NCBI GenBank assembly: GCA_012270965.1
Contig: JAAXHJ010000041.1
Location: 21,169-85,168, forward strand
Source: Candidatus Palauibacter poriticola
GTDB taxonomy: Bacteria; Gemmatimonadota; Gemmatimonadetes; Palauibacterales; Palauibacteraceae
Length of the DNA stretch: 64,000 nt
Reading direction: 5' to 3'
A model generated the notes under the pieces. The model saw only the letters and a list, made by a program, of their open reading frames with translations, did not search any database and had not been told where the DNA came from. A program made the translations under genes and the position numbers. Within the stretch, counting starts at the first letter, position 1, and every line of letters starts with the position of its first letter. This document shows positions 18,585 to 26,358 of this stretch, in pieces.

Positions 18585-19181
18585 ATGCGACACTTTACGG
18601 ACGATGGGATGCTTGCCCTTCATCGGGAGCGGTTGGTGCAGGTTCTGAGCCCCCCTCACCCGGGGGAATTCATTAGGGTGGAAGTCCTCGAGCGTCGTGG
18701 CCTGACCGTGGTCGAGGCGGCGGCGGCGGTCGGCGTTTCACGCCCCGCACTGTCGGCGTTTCTCAATGGCCGTTCGGACCTCTCCGGGACCATGGCACTG
18801 CGCATCGAGAAGGCGTTCGGCGTCAAGATGGAGAAGCTCATGCGGATGCAGGCGGACCACGACAGCGCACGGATTCGGAGACAGGAGGACGAGATCCGCG
18901 TCAAGCGGTACGGAACGCGGGCCGTGCGGGAAGGGTCGGCGCCCTACGATGCTCTCCACATCGACAGCGCGGTGATGCGTCGCCTACGGGAAGAAGCCGC
19001 ACGGCGGCGGACGACGATGTCCGAACTCGTGGCGGCGGGGCTAAGGCGCGTGCTGGACGAGCCGGTGTCCGGCGAATCGAAATCTGACGCGCTGGAGCCA
19101 CTCCCTTCTTGGCGTGGTGGTCAGCCTCTGGTGGACATCTCCGACCGGGACGCGCTGTACCGAGTGATGGACGAGGAGTAA
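18585..19181 (+). CDS. fused HigA-like (XRE) and VapB-like antitoxin
   Basis: One uninterrupted 198-residue frame joins two antitoxin types. Residues about 25-108 are a HigA-family HTH: PPHPGEFIRVEVLERRGLTV, VSRPALSAFLNGRSDLS, then the IRVKRY end typical of HigA. Residues about 118-198 look like a ribbon-helix-helix VapB-type antitoxin: MRRLREEAARRRTTMSELVA and a LPSWRGGQPLVDISDRDALY toxin-binding tail. A PIN toxin starts 4 bp after its stop; no HigB toxin gene is present upstream. The start is uncertain (ATG 18585, ATG 18609 or later), since none has a clear ribosome-binding site. It probably neutralises the PIN toxin and represses the promoter, with the HTH half as an extra or exchanged DNA-binding domain. 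Confidence 0.8.
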   Translation: MRHFTDDGMLALHRERLVQVLSPPHPGEFIRVEVLERRGLTVVEAAAAVGVSRPALSAFLNGRSDLSGTMALRIEKAFGVKMEKLMRMQADHDSARIRRQEDEIRVKRYGTRAVREGSAPYDALHIDSAVMRRLREEAARRRTTMSELVAAGLRRVLDEPVSGESKSDALEPLPSWRGGQPLVDISDRDALYRVMDEE

Positions 19182-19185
19182 GGCG

Positions 19186-19617
19186 CTGGTCTTCGACACC
19201 AACGTACTCGTGTACGCCGCGACCGAAGACTCGGACCTCCATCTCGCCTGCCGGCGGCGGCTGGAAGAGGCGCGTCGCGGGCCTTGGCCGTCCTTCCTCA
19301 CATGGAGCGTCTGTTACGAGTTCCTGCGCGTGACGACCCACCCGCGCGTGATGACGTCACCGCAGCGACCCGCGGAGGCTTGGCGCTTTCTTTCGGAACT
19401 ACTGAAGTCGCCCGGGATCGATCTCTTGACCGCCACCGAGCGTCACGCGGCCGTCTTGGCACAGACGATGGCGGAGCTGCCGGAGATCCGCGGCAGCCTG
19501 ATGCGCGACCTGCACACGGCCGTCCTGATGCGCGAGCACGGTGTGGGCCGGATTTGCACGCGCGACGCCGGCTTCCGTCGTTTTCCGTTCCTCCGCGTCA
19601 TCGATCCGCTGGCCTGA
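19186..19617 (+). CDS. vapC: VapC-like PIN-domain toxin, apparent CTG start
   Basis: About 143 residues with the PIN ribonuclease layout: VFDTNVLVYAA at the N-terminus (first metal-binding Asp), SVCYEFLRV (Glu), and a C-terminal MRDLHTAVLMREHGVGRICTRD region (Asp residues). The track starts the ORF at GTG 19210, which would delete the first catalytic Asp. The only upstream in-frame candidate is CTG 19186, preceded by GAGGAG at 7-nt spacing, which I take as the start. It follows the VapB-like half of the fused antitoxin, so the two form a type II module; VapC toxins cleave RNA, often tRNA. Confidence 0.85.
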   Translation: MVFDTNVLVYAATEDSDLHLACRRRLEEARRGPWPSFLTWSVCYEFLRVTTHPRVMTSPQRPAEAWRFLSELLKSPGIDLLTATERHAAVLAQTMAELPEIRGSLMRDLHTAVLMREHGVGRICTRDAGFRRFPFLRVIDPLA

Positions 19618-19649
19618 CGCGGGGACGAATCGCTCTTGTTCCGTCGTCG

Positions 19650-20915
19650 CTACACGCGGGCGGCGATCACTCCGAGGAGGCGGTCGACGTCGGCGCGGTT
19701 GTTGAACATCGCGACGGCGGCGCGGAGGAGCGCCCCTCCCTCCTGGTAGGTGAAGAACACGCCCTCCGCCCGCAGCGCGTCCCCTAGTTCATCCGGATCC
19801 AACCCGTGGTAGAAGCTCACGATCGCCGACGGGTTGGCGGGCGGCGTGAACAGCTTCATTCCCAGATCCGCCGCGCCCTGCCGGAGCTGGCCCGCAAGCG
19901 CGTGCGTGTGCTCGGCGATCCGCTCCAAACCCACATCGCCGAGGAACCCGAGGGCGGCGTCCATCGCGGCGATCGGACCGTACGCCGGGTTCGCGTACTC
20001 GTACTTCCGCGCGTCGGTCTTCAGCCGGTACTGGTGCTCGGGGAGCGTCTCGGCCACGTGCCCGTGCCCGAAGCGGTCGGGCCGCATCCACTCGTGGTGC
20101 TCGCGGCGCACGTACAGCGGCGCGCAACCGAAGTCGGCGAAGAGCCACTTGTAGCCGTTGCCGCAGGCGAAGTCGACGCCCTCGTCGTGGAGGTTCGTGG
20201 GGAAGGTGCCGAACGCCTGGATGCCGTCGGCGAACAGGTAACCGCCGCGGGCATGCACGATCTCGGCCAGCGTCGGCAGGTCGTGCCGGAACCCGTTCCG
20301 GTTCGAGACCCATGCCACGCTGATGAGGCGCGTGCGGTCGTCGGTGTAGGCGTCGTAGTCCTCGGGAAGCGCGCGCCCCTCGCGCGAGGGGATGATCCGG
20401 AGTTCGACTCCGTGACGCCGCTCAAGCTCACGGTACACGACAAAGGCGGTGACGAAGTGGAGTTCGTCGATGACCACGTTGTCGCCCGGCTTCCAGTCGA
20501 TCGCCTTGGCCACCATGTTCTCGCCGTCGCTGGTCGAGAAGAGGAGCGCGGTCTCGTCCTCGTCCGCCCCGAACAGGCTCGCGAAGCGGCTGCGGGCGCG
20601 GGCCATGGCCCGTCCGCGACTCCCCGGATCGTTGTAGCTGAGCTTCTCGTCCGCGTACGCGACGAGCGCCTCGTGGACGGGACGCGGGAGCGGCCCCGTG
20701 GAGGCCGTGTTCAAGTACGCGAACTCCTCGGTGACCGGGAACTGATCCCGGATGCCGAGCGGGTCGTCATCCGCACGAGAGCCATCGGTCGGACCCGCCC
20801 TCCGTTCGGCGTTCGCGGCCCTCGGGTCGGTCGCGGCGAGGGCAGGCGCGGCGGGCAAGACCAGCCCCGCGGCGGCGGTCGTCTTGACGAAGTTGCGGCG
20901 GCTCCACGCGTTCAT
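19650..20915 (-). CDS. exported class V aminotransferase-like PLP enzyme
   Basis: A 421-residue protein. It starts at ATG 20915, preceded by a strong AGGAGGGATCG. The N-terminus has a twin-arginine-type signal (RRNFVKTTAAAGLVLPAAPA), so the folded enzyme is probably exported by Tat. The body matches the class V aminotransferase/cysteine-desulfurase fold: AYLNTASTGPLP, LLFSTSDGENMVAKAI, VDFACGNGYKWLFADFG with the likely PLP lysine, and a C-terminal small domain. Family reactions include desulfuration, epimerisation and transamination; the substrate is unknown. The Tat signal on a PLP enzyme is a known oddity of this group. It is divergent from a cupin gene across a 391-bp gap. Confidence 0.87.
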   Translation of the reverse strand: MNAWSRRNFVKTTAAAGLVLPAAPALAATDPRAANAERRAGPTDGSRADDDPLGIRDQFPVTEEFAYLNTASTGPLPRPVHEALVAYADEKLSYNDPGSRGRAMARARSRFASLFGADEDETALLFSTSDGENMVAKAIDWKPGDNVVIDELHFVTAFVVYRELERRHGVELRIIPSREGRALPEDYDAYTDDRTRLISVAWVSNRNGFRHDLPTLAEIVHARGGYLFADGIQAFGTFPTNLHDEGVDFACGNGYKWLFADFGCAPLYVRREHHEWMRPDRFGHGHVAETLPEHQYRLKTDARKYEYANPAYGPIAAMDAALGFLGDVGLERIAEHTHALAGQLRQGAADLGMKLFTPPANPSAIVSFYHGLDPDELGDALRAEGVFFTYQEGGALLRAAVAMFNNRADVDRLLGVIAARV

Positions 20916-21306
20916 CGATCCCTCCTAACCCCTCTCGTGTGCGGCTCGTCACGGCCTCTCGGAACGTACGTGGGGACACGGTGCCCGGGACAGCGGTCCC
21001 CGGTTGGGATCAGCGCATCCTTCGCCTCGTCCCTGACGATTGACTCCCACCAAACCTGCGCGGCGGGATCCTCGGCAAGCGGATGCTCCTCGAGTTCACT
21101 CTCGCCACAAGCTTGACGATGCGGGTCGTTGGTGCTCGGCCCATGGCTGGATTCTCCTCGCTGCGAGTCGTGCAGGGATTCCTGCGATTACGCCCAGTCT
21201 CCGTCAAGCCGTCGACCGACCCGTGGACCAGAGCCCTCCGTCGTGCCTAAAATCCGCGGACCGTCTCATCTCTCCATTCTCCATGAATCGGAACGGGAGC
21301 CGCGCC
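20916..21306. other. 391-bp divergent intergenic region
   Basis: This separates the aminotransferase (minus) and cupin (plus) genes and presumably holds both promoters, but I could not place convincing -35/-10 boxes. One minus-strand frame contains protein-like sequence (DPAAQVWWESIVRDEAKDAL, about 21015-21075) without a start or clear family; it may be a relic or chance. Confidence 0.4.
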
Positions 21307-21846
21307 ATGTCGAAGCTCGTCGTCACCGTCCTCGCGGGTGGAACGCTCTGGGCCGGGGTATCCGCCGCAGCGCCGAAGCGCACGCAAGACAATCCGCCGG
21401 CCACCTACATCTCCGCCGCGGACATCCTCGCCACGATCGCGAAGGCGCCGGAGGGCCGGGTCAGCGACCAGCAGATTCGGCACATCGACGCGGGCGGACA
21501 CAACGCCGGCGTCGGTGTCGTCCAGCGCCCGCCCACCACCTCGCTCGGGGCGATCCGGCACCACAAGCAGACCGAGGTCTACTATGTCGTCTCCGGCCGC
21601 GGCACGCTGGTGACGGGCGGCGCGCTTTCGAACGCGCGCGATCTCGACCCCGAGGGACAGACCGTGCGCACGCTCACCGGCCCCAGTTCCGTGGGCGGGA
21701 TCGTGGGCGGGGAGCGCCAGGAAATCGGCCCCGGCGACATGCTCATCATTCCGGCGGGTTCGCCGCACGGCTTCAGCGAAATCACGGAGACGATCACCTA
21801 CATCGTCGTGCGCGTGGACCCCGAGCAACTCGTCGAGCTAAAGTAG
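21307..21846 (+). CDS. secreted cupin-domain protein
   Basis: About 179 residues from ATG 21307 (GGGAGC upstream). A signal peptide (KLVVTVLAGGTLWAGVSAAA) precedes a single cupin barrel: IRHHKQTEVYYVVSGRGTLV supplies the first motif (H, H, E) and GPGDMLIIPAGSPHGF the second (His near the end), the usual metal-binding set. Cupins cover many enzymes and binding proteins, so the reaction is open. It is followed 156 bp later by an amidohydrolase on the same strand and may be co-transcribed with it. An in-frame ATG at 21283 lacks a ribosome-binding site. Confidence 0.82.
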   Translation: MSKLVVTVLAGGTLWAGVSAAAPKRTQDNPPATYISAADILATIAKAPEGRVSDQQIRHIDAGGHNAGVGVVQRPPTTSLGAIRHHKQTEVYYVVSGRGTLVTGGALSNARDLDPEGQTVRTLTGPSSVGGIVGGERQEIGPGDMLIIPAGSPHGFSEITETITYIVVRVDPEQLVELK

Positions 21847-21892
21847 CGAGATCCTGCGTACCGTCGTCAGCGGGCGCGCGACATACGAAGCT

Positions 21893-22002
21893 TGAGGAGG
21901 CGTGAGCGTTCGGCGCGCGCGAACCTCTTGACGAGGCGCGCGCGTTCGGCACGAGCTGGGCACGAGCGCTGGGCACGAGCGAACCCTTGTGAGGAGGCGA
22001 AG
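21893..22002. repeat. imperfect GC-rich repeats in a gene leader
   Basis: The leader of the amidohydrolase gene holds degenerate repeats: GAGGAGGCG near both ends, a GACGAGGCG variant, GCGTTCGGC(G/A)CG twice, GGGCACGAGCG twice and GCGAACC(C/T) twice. The last GAGGAGGCG is the ribosome-binding site for ATG 22003. Confidence 0.65.
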
Positions 22003-23709
22003 ATGAGCGAGGTCAATCGCCGGGAGTTCATGGCCCTCTCCGGGCTTGCGGCCGGGGGCGCGGCCCTGGCCGGCTGCGGGACGCGGGGCGGGAGCGGCGG
22101 GCAAGGTGGCGCCGGCGACTCCGCGCACGCGGACCAGGTCGTGACGAACGCCACCGTCTACACGGTGGACGACGCGAACCCGCGAGCGGAGGCGCTCGCC
22201 GTGAAGAGCGGCCGTTTCCTCGCCGTGGGATCGAACGCCGACATCGTGAACCTCGCCGGACCCGGCACGGAGCGCATCGACGTCGGCGGCGGCACCGTCG
22301 TCCCCGGCTTCATCGATTCGCACAACCATCCCTCCTCCGCGGGCATGCGCCATCTCACCGAGGTCGACATGAACATCCGCACGATCGAGGGGATGAAGTC
22401 CGCGCTCCGCGAGCGGGCGCAGAACACGCCTCCGGGCGAGTGGGTCGTCGGCTTCCTGTACGACGACACAAAGATCGAGGAGGGGCGTCCGCTCAACCGG
22501 CGCGACATCGACGAGGCCGTCCCCGGCCACCCGGTACAGGTCACGCACCGGGGCGGACACACGAGCGTCTACAACTCGAAGGCGTTCGAACTGGCGGGGA
22601 TCACCGTGGACACGACGGATCCGCCCGGCGGGCACTTCTACCGCGAGGACGGCGAACTCACGGGCAAGGTCGCCGAACTCGCGCGCCTCCCGCTGCAGCG
22701 CCTCGTCCCCGGCGGGAGCACGCGGGAGGAACGACAGGCCGGCGTCGCCCTCATCGGAGAGCTGATGTCCGCCGCCGGCATCACCTCGGTCCACGAGACG
22801 GGCGGGAGCAGCCAGGGCCTGACCGCGCTTCAGGACGCCTACGACGCGGGGGATCTCCGCTTCCGCATGTACTATTTCCCCTCCGGGCGCGGTCTCCTGT
22901 TCGCGGCGCTGAAGCAGGCCGGGATCCGTACCGGCTTCGGCGATGAGAACCTCCGCATCGGCGCCGTCAAGTACGGTGCTGACGGGTCCGCCTCCGAGCG
23001 CACGATGGCGATGCGCACCCCGTACATCGGACGCCCGGACGACTACGGCATCCTCACCATGACGCAGGAGGAGATCCACGAGGCGGTGGACGACGCGGTA
23101 CGGGCCGGCTTCCAGATCGGGATCCACGCCAACGGCGACAAGACGATCGACATGTGCCTCAACGCGTACGAGCGCGCGCAGCGCGAGATGCCGCAGGCCG
23201 ACCCCCGCTTCCGCCTCGAGCACTGCTCGCTCGTGGACGATCCCCTTCTGCAGCGCATCAAGGACATCGGCGCCATCCCCACCCCCTTCTACACCTACGT
23301 CCACTTCCACGGGAACAAGTGGGGGGAATACGGGCCGGCGAAGATGGAATGGATGTTCGCGCACCGCCGCTTCCTCGACTACGACATCCCCGTGGCGGGG
23401 GCCTCCGACTACCCGCCGGGGCCTTTCGAGGCGCTGATGGCGATCCAGAGCATGGTCACGCGCACGGACATGCAGGGACGCGAATGGGGGCCGAGCCAGA
23501 AGATCTCCGTCCCCGAGGCGCTCCGCATCTGCACGATCAACGGAGCCCACGCCTCCTTCGAGGAAGACATCAAGGGCTCGATCACCGCGGGGAAGCTGGC
23601 CGACTACGTCATTCTCGGCGACGACCCGCATACGGCCGATCCCTACGCGATCAAGGAGATCGACGTCGTCCGCACCGTCCTCGGCGGCCGCACGACCCAC
23701 GAGGCTTAG
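22003..23709 (+). CDS. YtcJ-like amidohydrolase, exported
   Basis: A 568-residue protein starting at ATG 22003 after GAGGAGGCGAAG. The N-terminus combines a Tat-like NRREFM motif with a lipobox-like ALAGC, so it is exported and perhaps lipidated. The catalytic part is a metal-dependent amidohydrolase of the YtcJ/ATZ-type clade: VVPGFIDSHNHPSSAG gives the HxH metal pair, IGIHANGDKTID and RLEHCSLVDD give later histidines, and VAGASDYPPGPFEALMAIQ the late Asp. The substrate is unknown (cyclic amide, ester or imide). It is clearly complete, and shares its strand with the upstream cupin and downstream MazEF-like pair. Confidence 0.9.
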   Translation: MSEVNRREFMALSGLAAGGAALAGCGTRGGSGGQGGAGDSAHADQVVTNATVYTVDDANPRAEALAVKSGRFLAVGSNADIVNLAGPGTERIDVGGGTVVPGFIDSHNHPSSAGMRHLTEVDMNIRTIEGMKSALRERAQNTPPGEWVVGFLYDDTKIEEGRPLNRRDIDEAVPGHPVQVTHRGGHTSVYNSKAFELAGITVDTTDPPGGHFYREDGELTGKVAELARLPLQRLVPGGSTREERQAGVALIGELMSAAGITSVHETGGSSQGLTALQDAYDAGDLRFRMYYFPSGRGLLFAALKQAGIRTGFGDENLRIGAVKYGADGSASERTMAMRTPYIGRPDDYGILTMTQEEIHEAVDDAVRAGFQIGIHANGDKTIDMCLNAYERAQREMPQADPRFRLEHCSLVDDPLLQRIKDIGAIPTPFYTYVHFHGNKWGEYGPAKMEWMFAHRRFLDYDIPVAGASDYPPGPFEALMAIQSMVTRTDMQGREWGPSQKISVPEALRICTINGAHASFEEDIKGSITAGKLADYVILGDDPHTADPYAIKEIDVVRTVLGGRTTHEA

Positions 23710-23802
23710 CTTACCGCCCTTGGCGAGCCCCCGCGCCGGCGCGAGACAGCCGCTTCGCTGGCGACGGCCGCACGTCGATGCGGCGGGCGGGCAGGTGTCG
23801 AC

Positions 23803-23823
23803 TCAGAATATCTTACTTTCTGA
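23803..23823. promoter_or_regulatory. palindrome upstream of the MazEF-like pair
   Basis: TCAGAA and TTCTGA form a perfect 6-bp inverted repeat around a 9-nt AT-rich centre, about 40 bp before the antitoxin ATG and in an otherwise GC-rich gap. The position fits an autoregulatory operator bound by the AbrB-like antitoxin; this is inference. Confidence 0.45.
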
Positions 23824-23863
23824 ATTATCGGACTCCGCCGTCGATGATCGAGGGGGGCGAGCG

Positions 23864-24088
23864 ATGGAAGTCTCAAGGATCACGGCCCGCGGGCAGACGA
23901 CGATCCCGAAGAGGATTCGTGAGCAGGCGAATCTCTCGGAGGGCGATCTCCTGTCGTTCGAAGTCAGGGACGATCACCTGCGGGTCCACAAGATCTCACC
24001 CGACCGGGACGGTTACCTGCACGCCGTATCGGAGGGATTGAACGAATGGTCCTCACCCGAGGACGAGGACGCGTGGCGTGACCTTTGA
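23864..24088 (+). CDS. AbrB/MazE-like antitoxin
   Basis: A 74-residue protein with a swapped-hairpin AbrB DNA-binding domain: SRITARGQTTIPKRIREQAN followed by LSEGDLLSFEVRDDHLRVHK. The acidic C-terminus (SSPEDEDAWRDL) is typical of a toxin-binding tail. The ATG at 23864 follows GAGGGGGGCGAGCG; the track ORF start at 23720 is too early. The toxin start overlaps the end of this gene by 11 bp, the usual antitoxin-first arrangement, so the pair is translationally coupled and probably autorepressed. Confidence 0.85.
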   Translation: MEVSRITARGQTTIPKRIREQANLSEGDLLSFEVRDDHLRVHKISPDRDGYLHAVSEGLNEWSSPEDEDAWRDL

Positions 24089-24386
24089 GCCGTACGATGT
24101 CGTCGTCGTTCCCTTCCCCTTGACGGACGAACGGGCGTCCCGGCGGCGACCGGCGCTCATCGTCTCGTCGGAGAGCTTCCACGTGGAACACGGACAATCG
24201 GTTCGCTTCAAGCTCTTCGCGCTCGATCACTCCCTGATCCTCCGCACCGTCGGCAGGCTGGCCGAACGTGACCTTGTGGCCGCGAGCGAGGCTCTCACGC
24301 GCGTGCTGGCGTGCGATCCGCCGGCCGCTGCGGACAGTGCGCTCGCCGAACCGACGAACCCGAACCGGAACCCACCCAACCTGTAG
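24078..24386 (+). CDS. MazF/PemK-like toxin
   Basis: A 102-residue protein starting at GTG 24078 inside the antitoxin gene. The N-terminus VVVVPFPLTDERASRRRPAL is the PemK/MazF signature, followed by SVRFKLFALDHSLILRTVGR, equivalent to the conserved second half of the domain. MazF-type toxins are sequence-specific endoribonucleases that cut mRNA or other RNA. The last ~25 residues are proline- and alanine-rich and probably disordered. An enoyl-CoA hydratase gene starts 12 bp downstream but is unlikely to be functionally linked. Confidence 0.85.
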   Translation: MTFEPYDVVVVPFPLTDERASRRRPALIVSSESFHVEHGQSVRFKLFALDHSLILRTVGRLAERDLVAASEALTRVLACDPPAAADSALAEPTNPNRNPPNL

Positions 24387-24398
24387 CCTGGAGTCGTC

Positions 24399-25178
24399 AT
24401 GAGTGACGTTCTTCTCGTCGAAAAACTCGACGGACACATCGCCAAGCTCACGGTCAACCGGCCGGAGAAACTCAACGCGCTGAACGGCGCCGTGCGCTGC
24501 GCCATCTTCGGCGCCCTCGACCGCCTGGCGGCCGACGACGAAGTCCGCGTCGTCGTCATCACGGGGGCGGGCGACCGCTCCTTCATCGCGGGGGCCGACA
24601 TCTCGGAGTTCAAGGACGCGCGTCCGGTCGAGCAGTACCGCAGCATGACCCGCGGCGACATGTACAGCGCGATCGAATCCTTCCCCAAGCCCGTCATCGC
24701 GATGATCAACGGTTTCTGCCTCGGCGGCGGTTGCGAACTCGCCATGTCGTGCGACATGCGCGTGGCCTCGACCTCGGCTCGCATCGGCCAGCCGGAGATC
24801 AACCTCGGACTCATCCCCGGCGCCGGGGGCACGCAGCGCCTCCCCCGCCTGGTCGGCGAGGGCTGGGCGATGCGGCTGGTGATGAGCGGCGAGTTGATCT
24901 CGGGGGAGAAGGCGGAGCAGATCGGCCTTGTGGAGGCCGCGGTCGCCCCGGAGGGGCTCGAGGACCATGTGATGGAACTCGCGTCGAACATCGCGAGCCG
25001 CAGTCCCGTCGCGCTTCAGGCCGCCAAGGAGTCCATCCTCGCCGCGCGGCGGATGCCGCTGGACGAGGGGCTCAAGTTCGAGCGGAGCTGGTTCGCGCTC
25101 CTCTTCTCGACGGACGACATGGCGGAGGGCGTGGGCGCCTTCCTGGAGAAGCGGAAGCCCGAGTTCAGGGGTTCCTGA
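24399..25178 (+). CDS. enoyl-CoA hydratase/isomerase
   Basis: A 259-residue crotonase-fold protein. FIAGADISEF (oxyanion hole), PVIAMINGFCLGGGCELAMSCD and EINLGLIPGAGGTQRLPRLV with its catalytic Glu are all present, and the length is standard. It should hydrate 2-enoyl-CoA esters in beta-oxidation or related pathways in the cytoplasm. It begins with ATG 24399. The downstream 160-bp gap to the convergent rpmA gene contains a dispersed intergenic repeat. Confidence 0.93.
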   Translation: MSDVLLVEKLDGHIAKLTVNRPEKLNALNGAVRCAIFGALDRLAADDEVRVVVITGAGDRSFIAGADISEFKDARPVEQYRSMTRGDMYSAIESFPKPVIAMINGFCLGGGCELAMSCDMRVASTSARIGQPEINLGLIPGAGGTQRLPRLVGEGWAMRLVMSGELISGEKAEQIGLVEAAVAPEGLEDHVMELASNIASRSPVALQAAKESILAARRMPLDEGLKFERSWFALLFSTDDMAEGVGAFLEKRKPEFRGS

Positions 25179-25302
25179 TCCTAAGCGGGATCCTCAGGGG
25201 ATTCCGGCGGCACCCGGACTGCCCGGCGCGGCTGCAGCCGGTGGCGGTTCGGCTGTCAGCGCGCGGCGGGTTGGCAGCCCGTGCCGGAGCCTCGCTGCGT
25301 GC

Positions 25303-25337
25303 GAGCGGCGCTGACGCGGGGAATTGCCGCGGGCGGC
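25303..25337. repeat. dispersed intergenic repeat, type R1
   Basis: GACGCGGGG-NN-TTGCCGCGGGC occurs here (25313-25334) and again at 36102-36123, 20 of 22 bases identical by my count, with weaker relatives near 34800 and 51411. CGCGG/CCGCG arms could form a small hairpin. It lies between convergent genes. Confidence 0.6.
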
Positions 25338-25338
25338 T

Positions 25339-25596
25339 CTATGGCCCCGGCGTCACGACGCTGACGAAGCGGCGGCCTCGTCGGCGGTGGAACTCGACCT
25401 GTCCATCGGCGAGGGCGAACAGCGTGTCATCCTTCCCCCGGCCGACGTTGCGGCCCGGGTGGAAGGGCGTGCCCCGCTGCCGGATGAGGATGTTGCCCGC
25501 GACCACATACTCGCCGCCGTAGCGCTTGACGCCGAGGTACTGCGGGTTCGAGTCGCGTCCGTTGCGGCTGGAGCCGACACCTTTCTTGTGCGCCAT
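25339..25596 (-). CDS. rpmA: 50S ribosomal protein L27
   Basis: An 85-residue protein matching L27 over its whole length: [40 protein letters not shown] and [21 protein letters not shown]27 reaches the peptidyl-transferase centre of the large subunit. The start begins right after AHKK-type Met with no N-terminal propeptide of the Firmicutes kind. Its ATG overlaps the TGA of rplU (ATGA), the classic L21-L27 pair. Confidence 0.98.
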   Translation of the reverse strand: MAHKKGVGSSRNGRDSNPQYLGVKRYGGEYVVAGNILIRQRGTPFHPGRNVGRGKDDTLFALADGQVEFHRRRGRRFVSVVTPGP

Positions 25597-26165
25597 CAGT
25601 CGCCTTCCTTCGCCGCAATGGCCCCGTCCGCATCGCCCTTGAGGATGCGGCCGTCCTTGCCCGTCCCCTTGATCGCGCCCGAGTCGAGCCCATGCTCCTC
25701 GGCCAGCTTCCGCGCGACGGGCGTAAGGTCCACCGGTGCCGACTCGGCGGCCTCGGACTCCGGAGCCGCGTCGGGCGCGGTTTCGGCCTTCGAAGTGGCG
25801 TCCGGCGCGGCCTCCCCGGGCACCGGCTCAGCCACCGCTTCCCGCGGCTCGCCGGGCAGTTCGATGCCGAGGATGCGGATCTCCGTGTAGCCCTGGCGGT
25901 GTCCCTGCTTCCGCCGGTAGCCCTTCCGCCGCTTCATCTTGTAGACGACGATCTTCTCGCCGCGCCCGTGGCTCACGATCTCGGCCGCGACCGAGGCTCC
26001 CGCCACGCACGGGGCTCCGACGTGAACGTCCCCGTCCCGCTCGGCGAGCAGCACGTCGCCGAACTTGACCGTATCCCCAGGCTCCGCGTCGAGGGAGGGG
26101 ATGCGGAGCACCGCGTCCTCCACCGCTCGAAACTGCTTTCCCTGAGCCTTGAAAATTGCGTACAT
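25596..26165 (-). CDS. rplU: 50S ribosomal protein L21 with C-terminal E3-binding-like domain
   Basis: A 189-residue protein. Residues 1-103 are a normal L21 ([40 protein letters not shown]), a large-subunit protein binding 23S rRNA. An Ala/Pro/Glu-rich linker (about 104-143) leads to [20 protein letters not shown] and [12 protein letters not shown] (about 147-183), which matches the peripheral-subunit-binding (E3-binding) domain of 2-oxoacid dehydrogenase E2 proteins. Usual L21 length is about 100-105, so roughly 85 residues are extra. The stop overlaps the rpmA start. A promoter candidate lies about 46-72 bp upstream. Confidence 0.95.
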   Translation of the reverse strand: MYAIFKAQGKQFRAVEDAVLRIPSLDAEPGDTVKFGDVLLAERDGDVHVGAPCVAGASVAAEIVSHGRGEKIVVYKMKRRKGYRRKQGHRQGYTEIRILGIELPGEPREAVAEPVPGEAAPDATSKAETAPDAAPESEAAESAPVDLTPVARKLAEEHGLDSGAIKGTGKDGRILKGDADGAIAAKEGD

Positions 26166-26210
26166 ATCGTCAGTTCACCACCGGAATCCCACGAATTGCG
26201 AGCCGCTGAG

Positions 26211-26237
26211 ATTATCCGCACCGGGCGGATGTGTCAA
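26211..26237 (-). promoter_or_regulatory. candidate promoter of rplU-rpmA
   Basis: Read on the minus strand, TTGACA (26237-26232) is followed after 15 nt by GATAAT (26216-26211); an overlapping TAATCT gives a 17-nt spacer but a poorer -10. Transcription would start about 40 nt before the rplU ATG. The boxes are the best consensus match noted in the window, but unproven. Confidence 0.5.
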
Positions 26238-26319
26238 ACAAAACGGCGCGGCTCCGATACGTCCCCACAACGTCGCCACGGCCAGCGACGGCTCGTTCCG
26301 ACATGCCTGTGAGACTCCC

Positions 26320-26353
26320 CGTCTCAGTCCGGCGGGGTGGCCGACCCAGCGGC
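26320..26353. repeat. dispersed intergenic repeat, type R3
   Basis: This 34-bp element matches 36001-36034 at 30 of 34 positions by my count (CGTCTCAGT ... GACCCAGCGGC). Here GGTGGCC and GGCCACC form a perfect 7-bp stem around 8 nt, just downstream of the rng stop, so it may also act on rng mRNA 3' ends. Confidence 0.65.
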
Positions 26354-26358
26354 CACCG

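Noticed and set aside
18585-18700. A HigB toxin upstream of the HigA-like domain
   Set aside because: Only 26 bp separate the BNR gene stop from the antitoxin start; no toxin frame fits.
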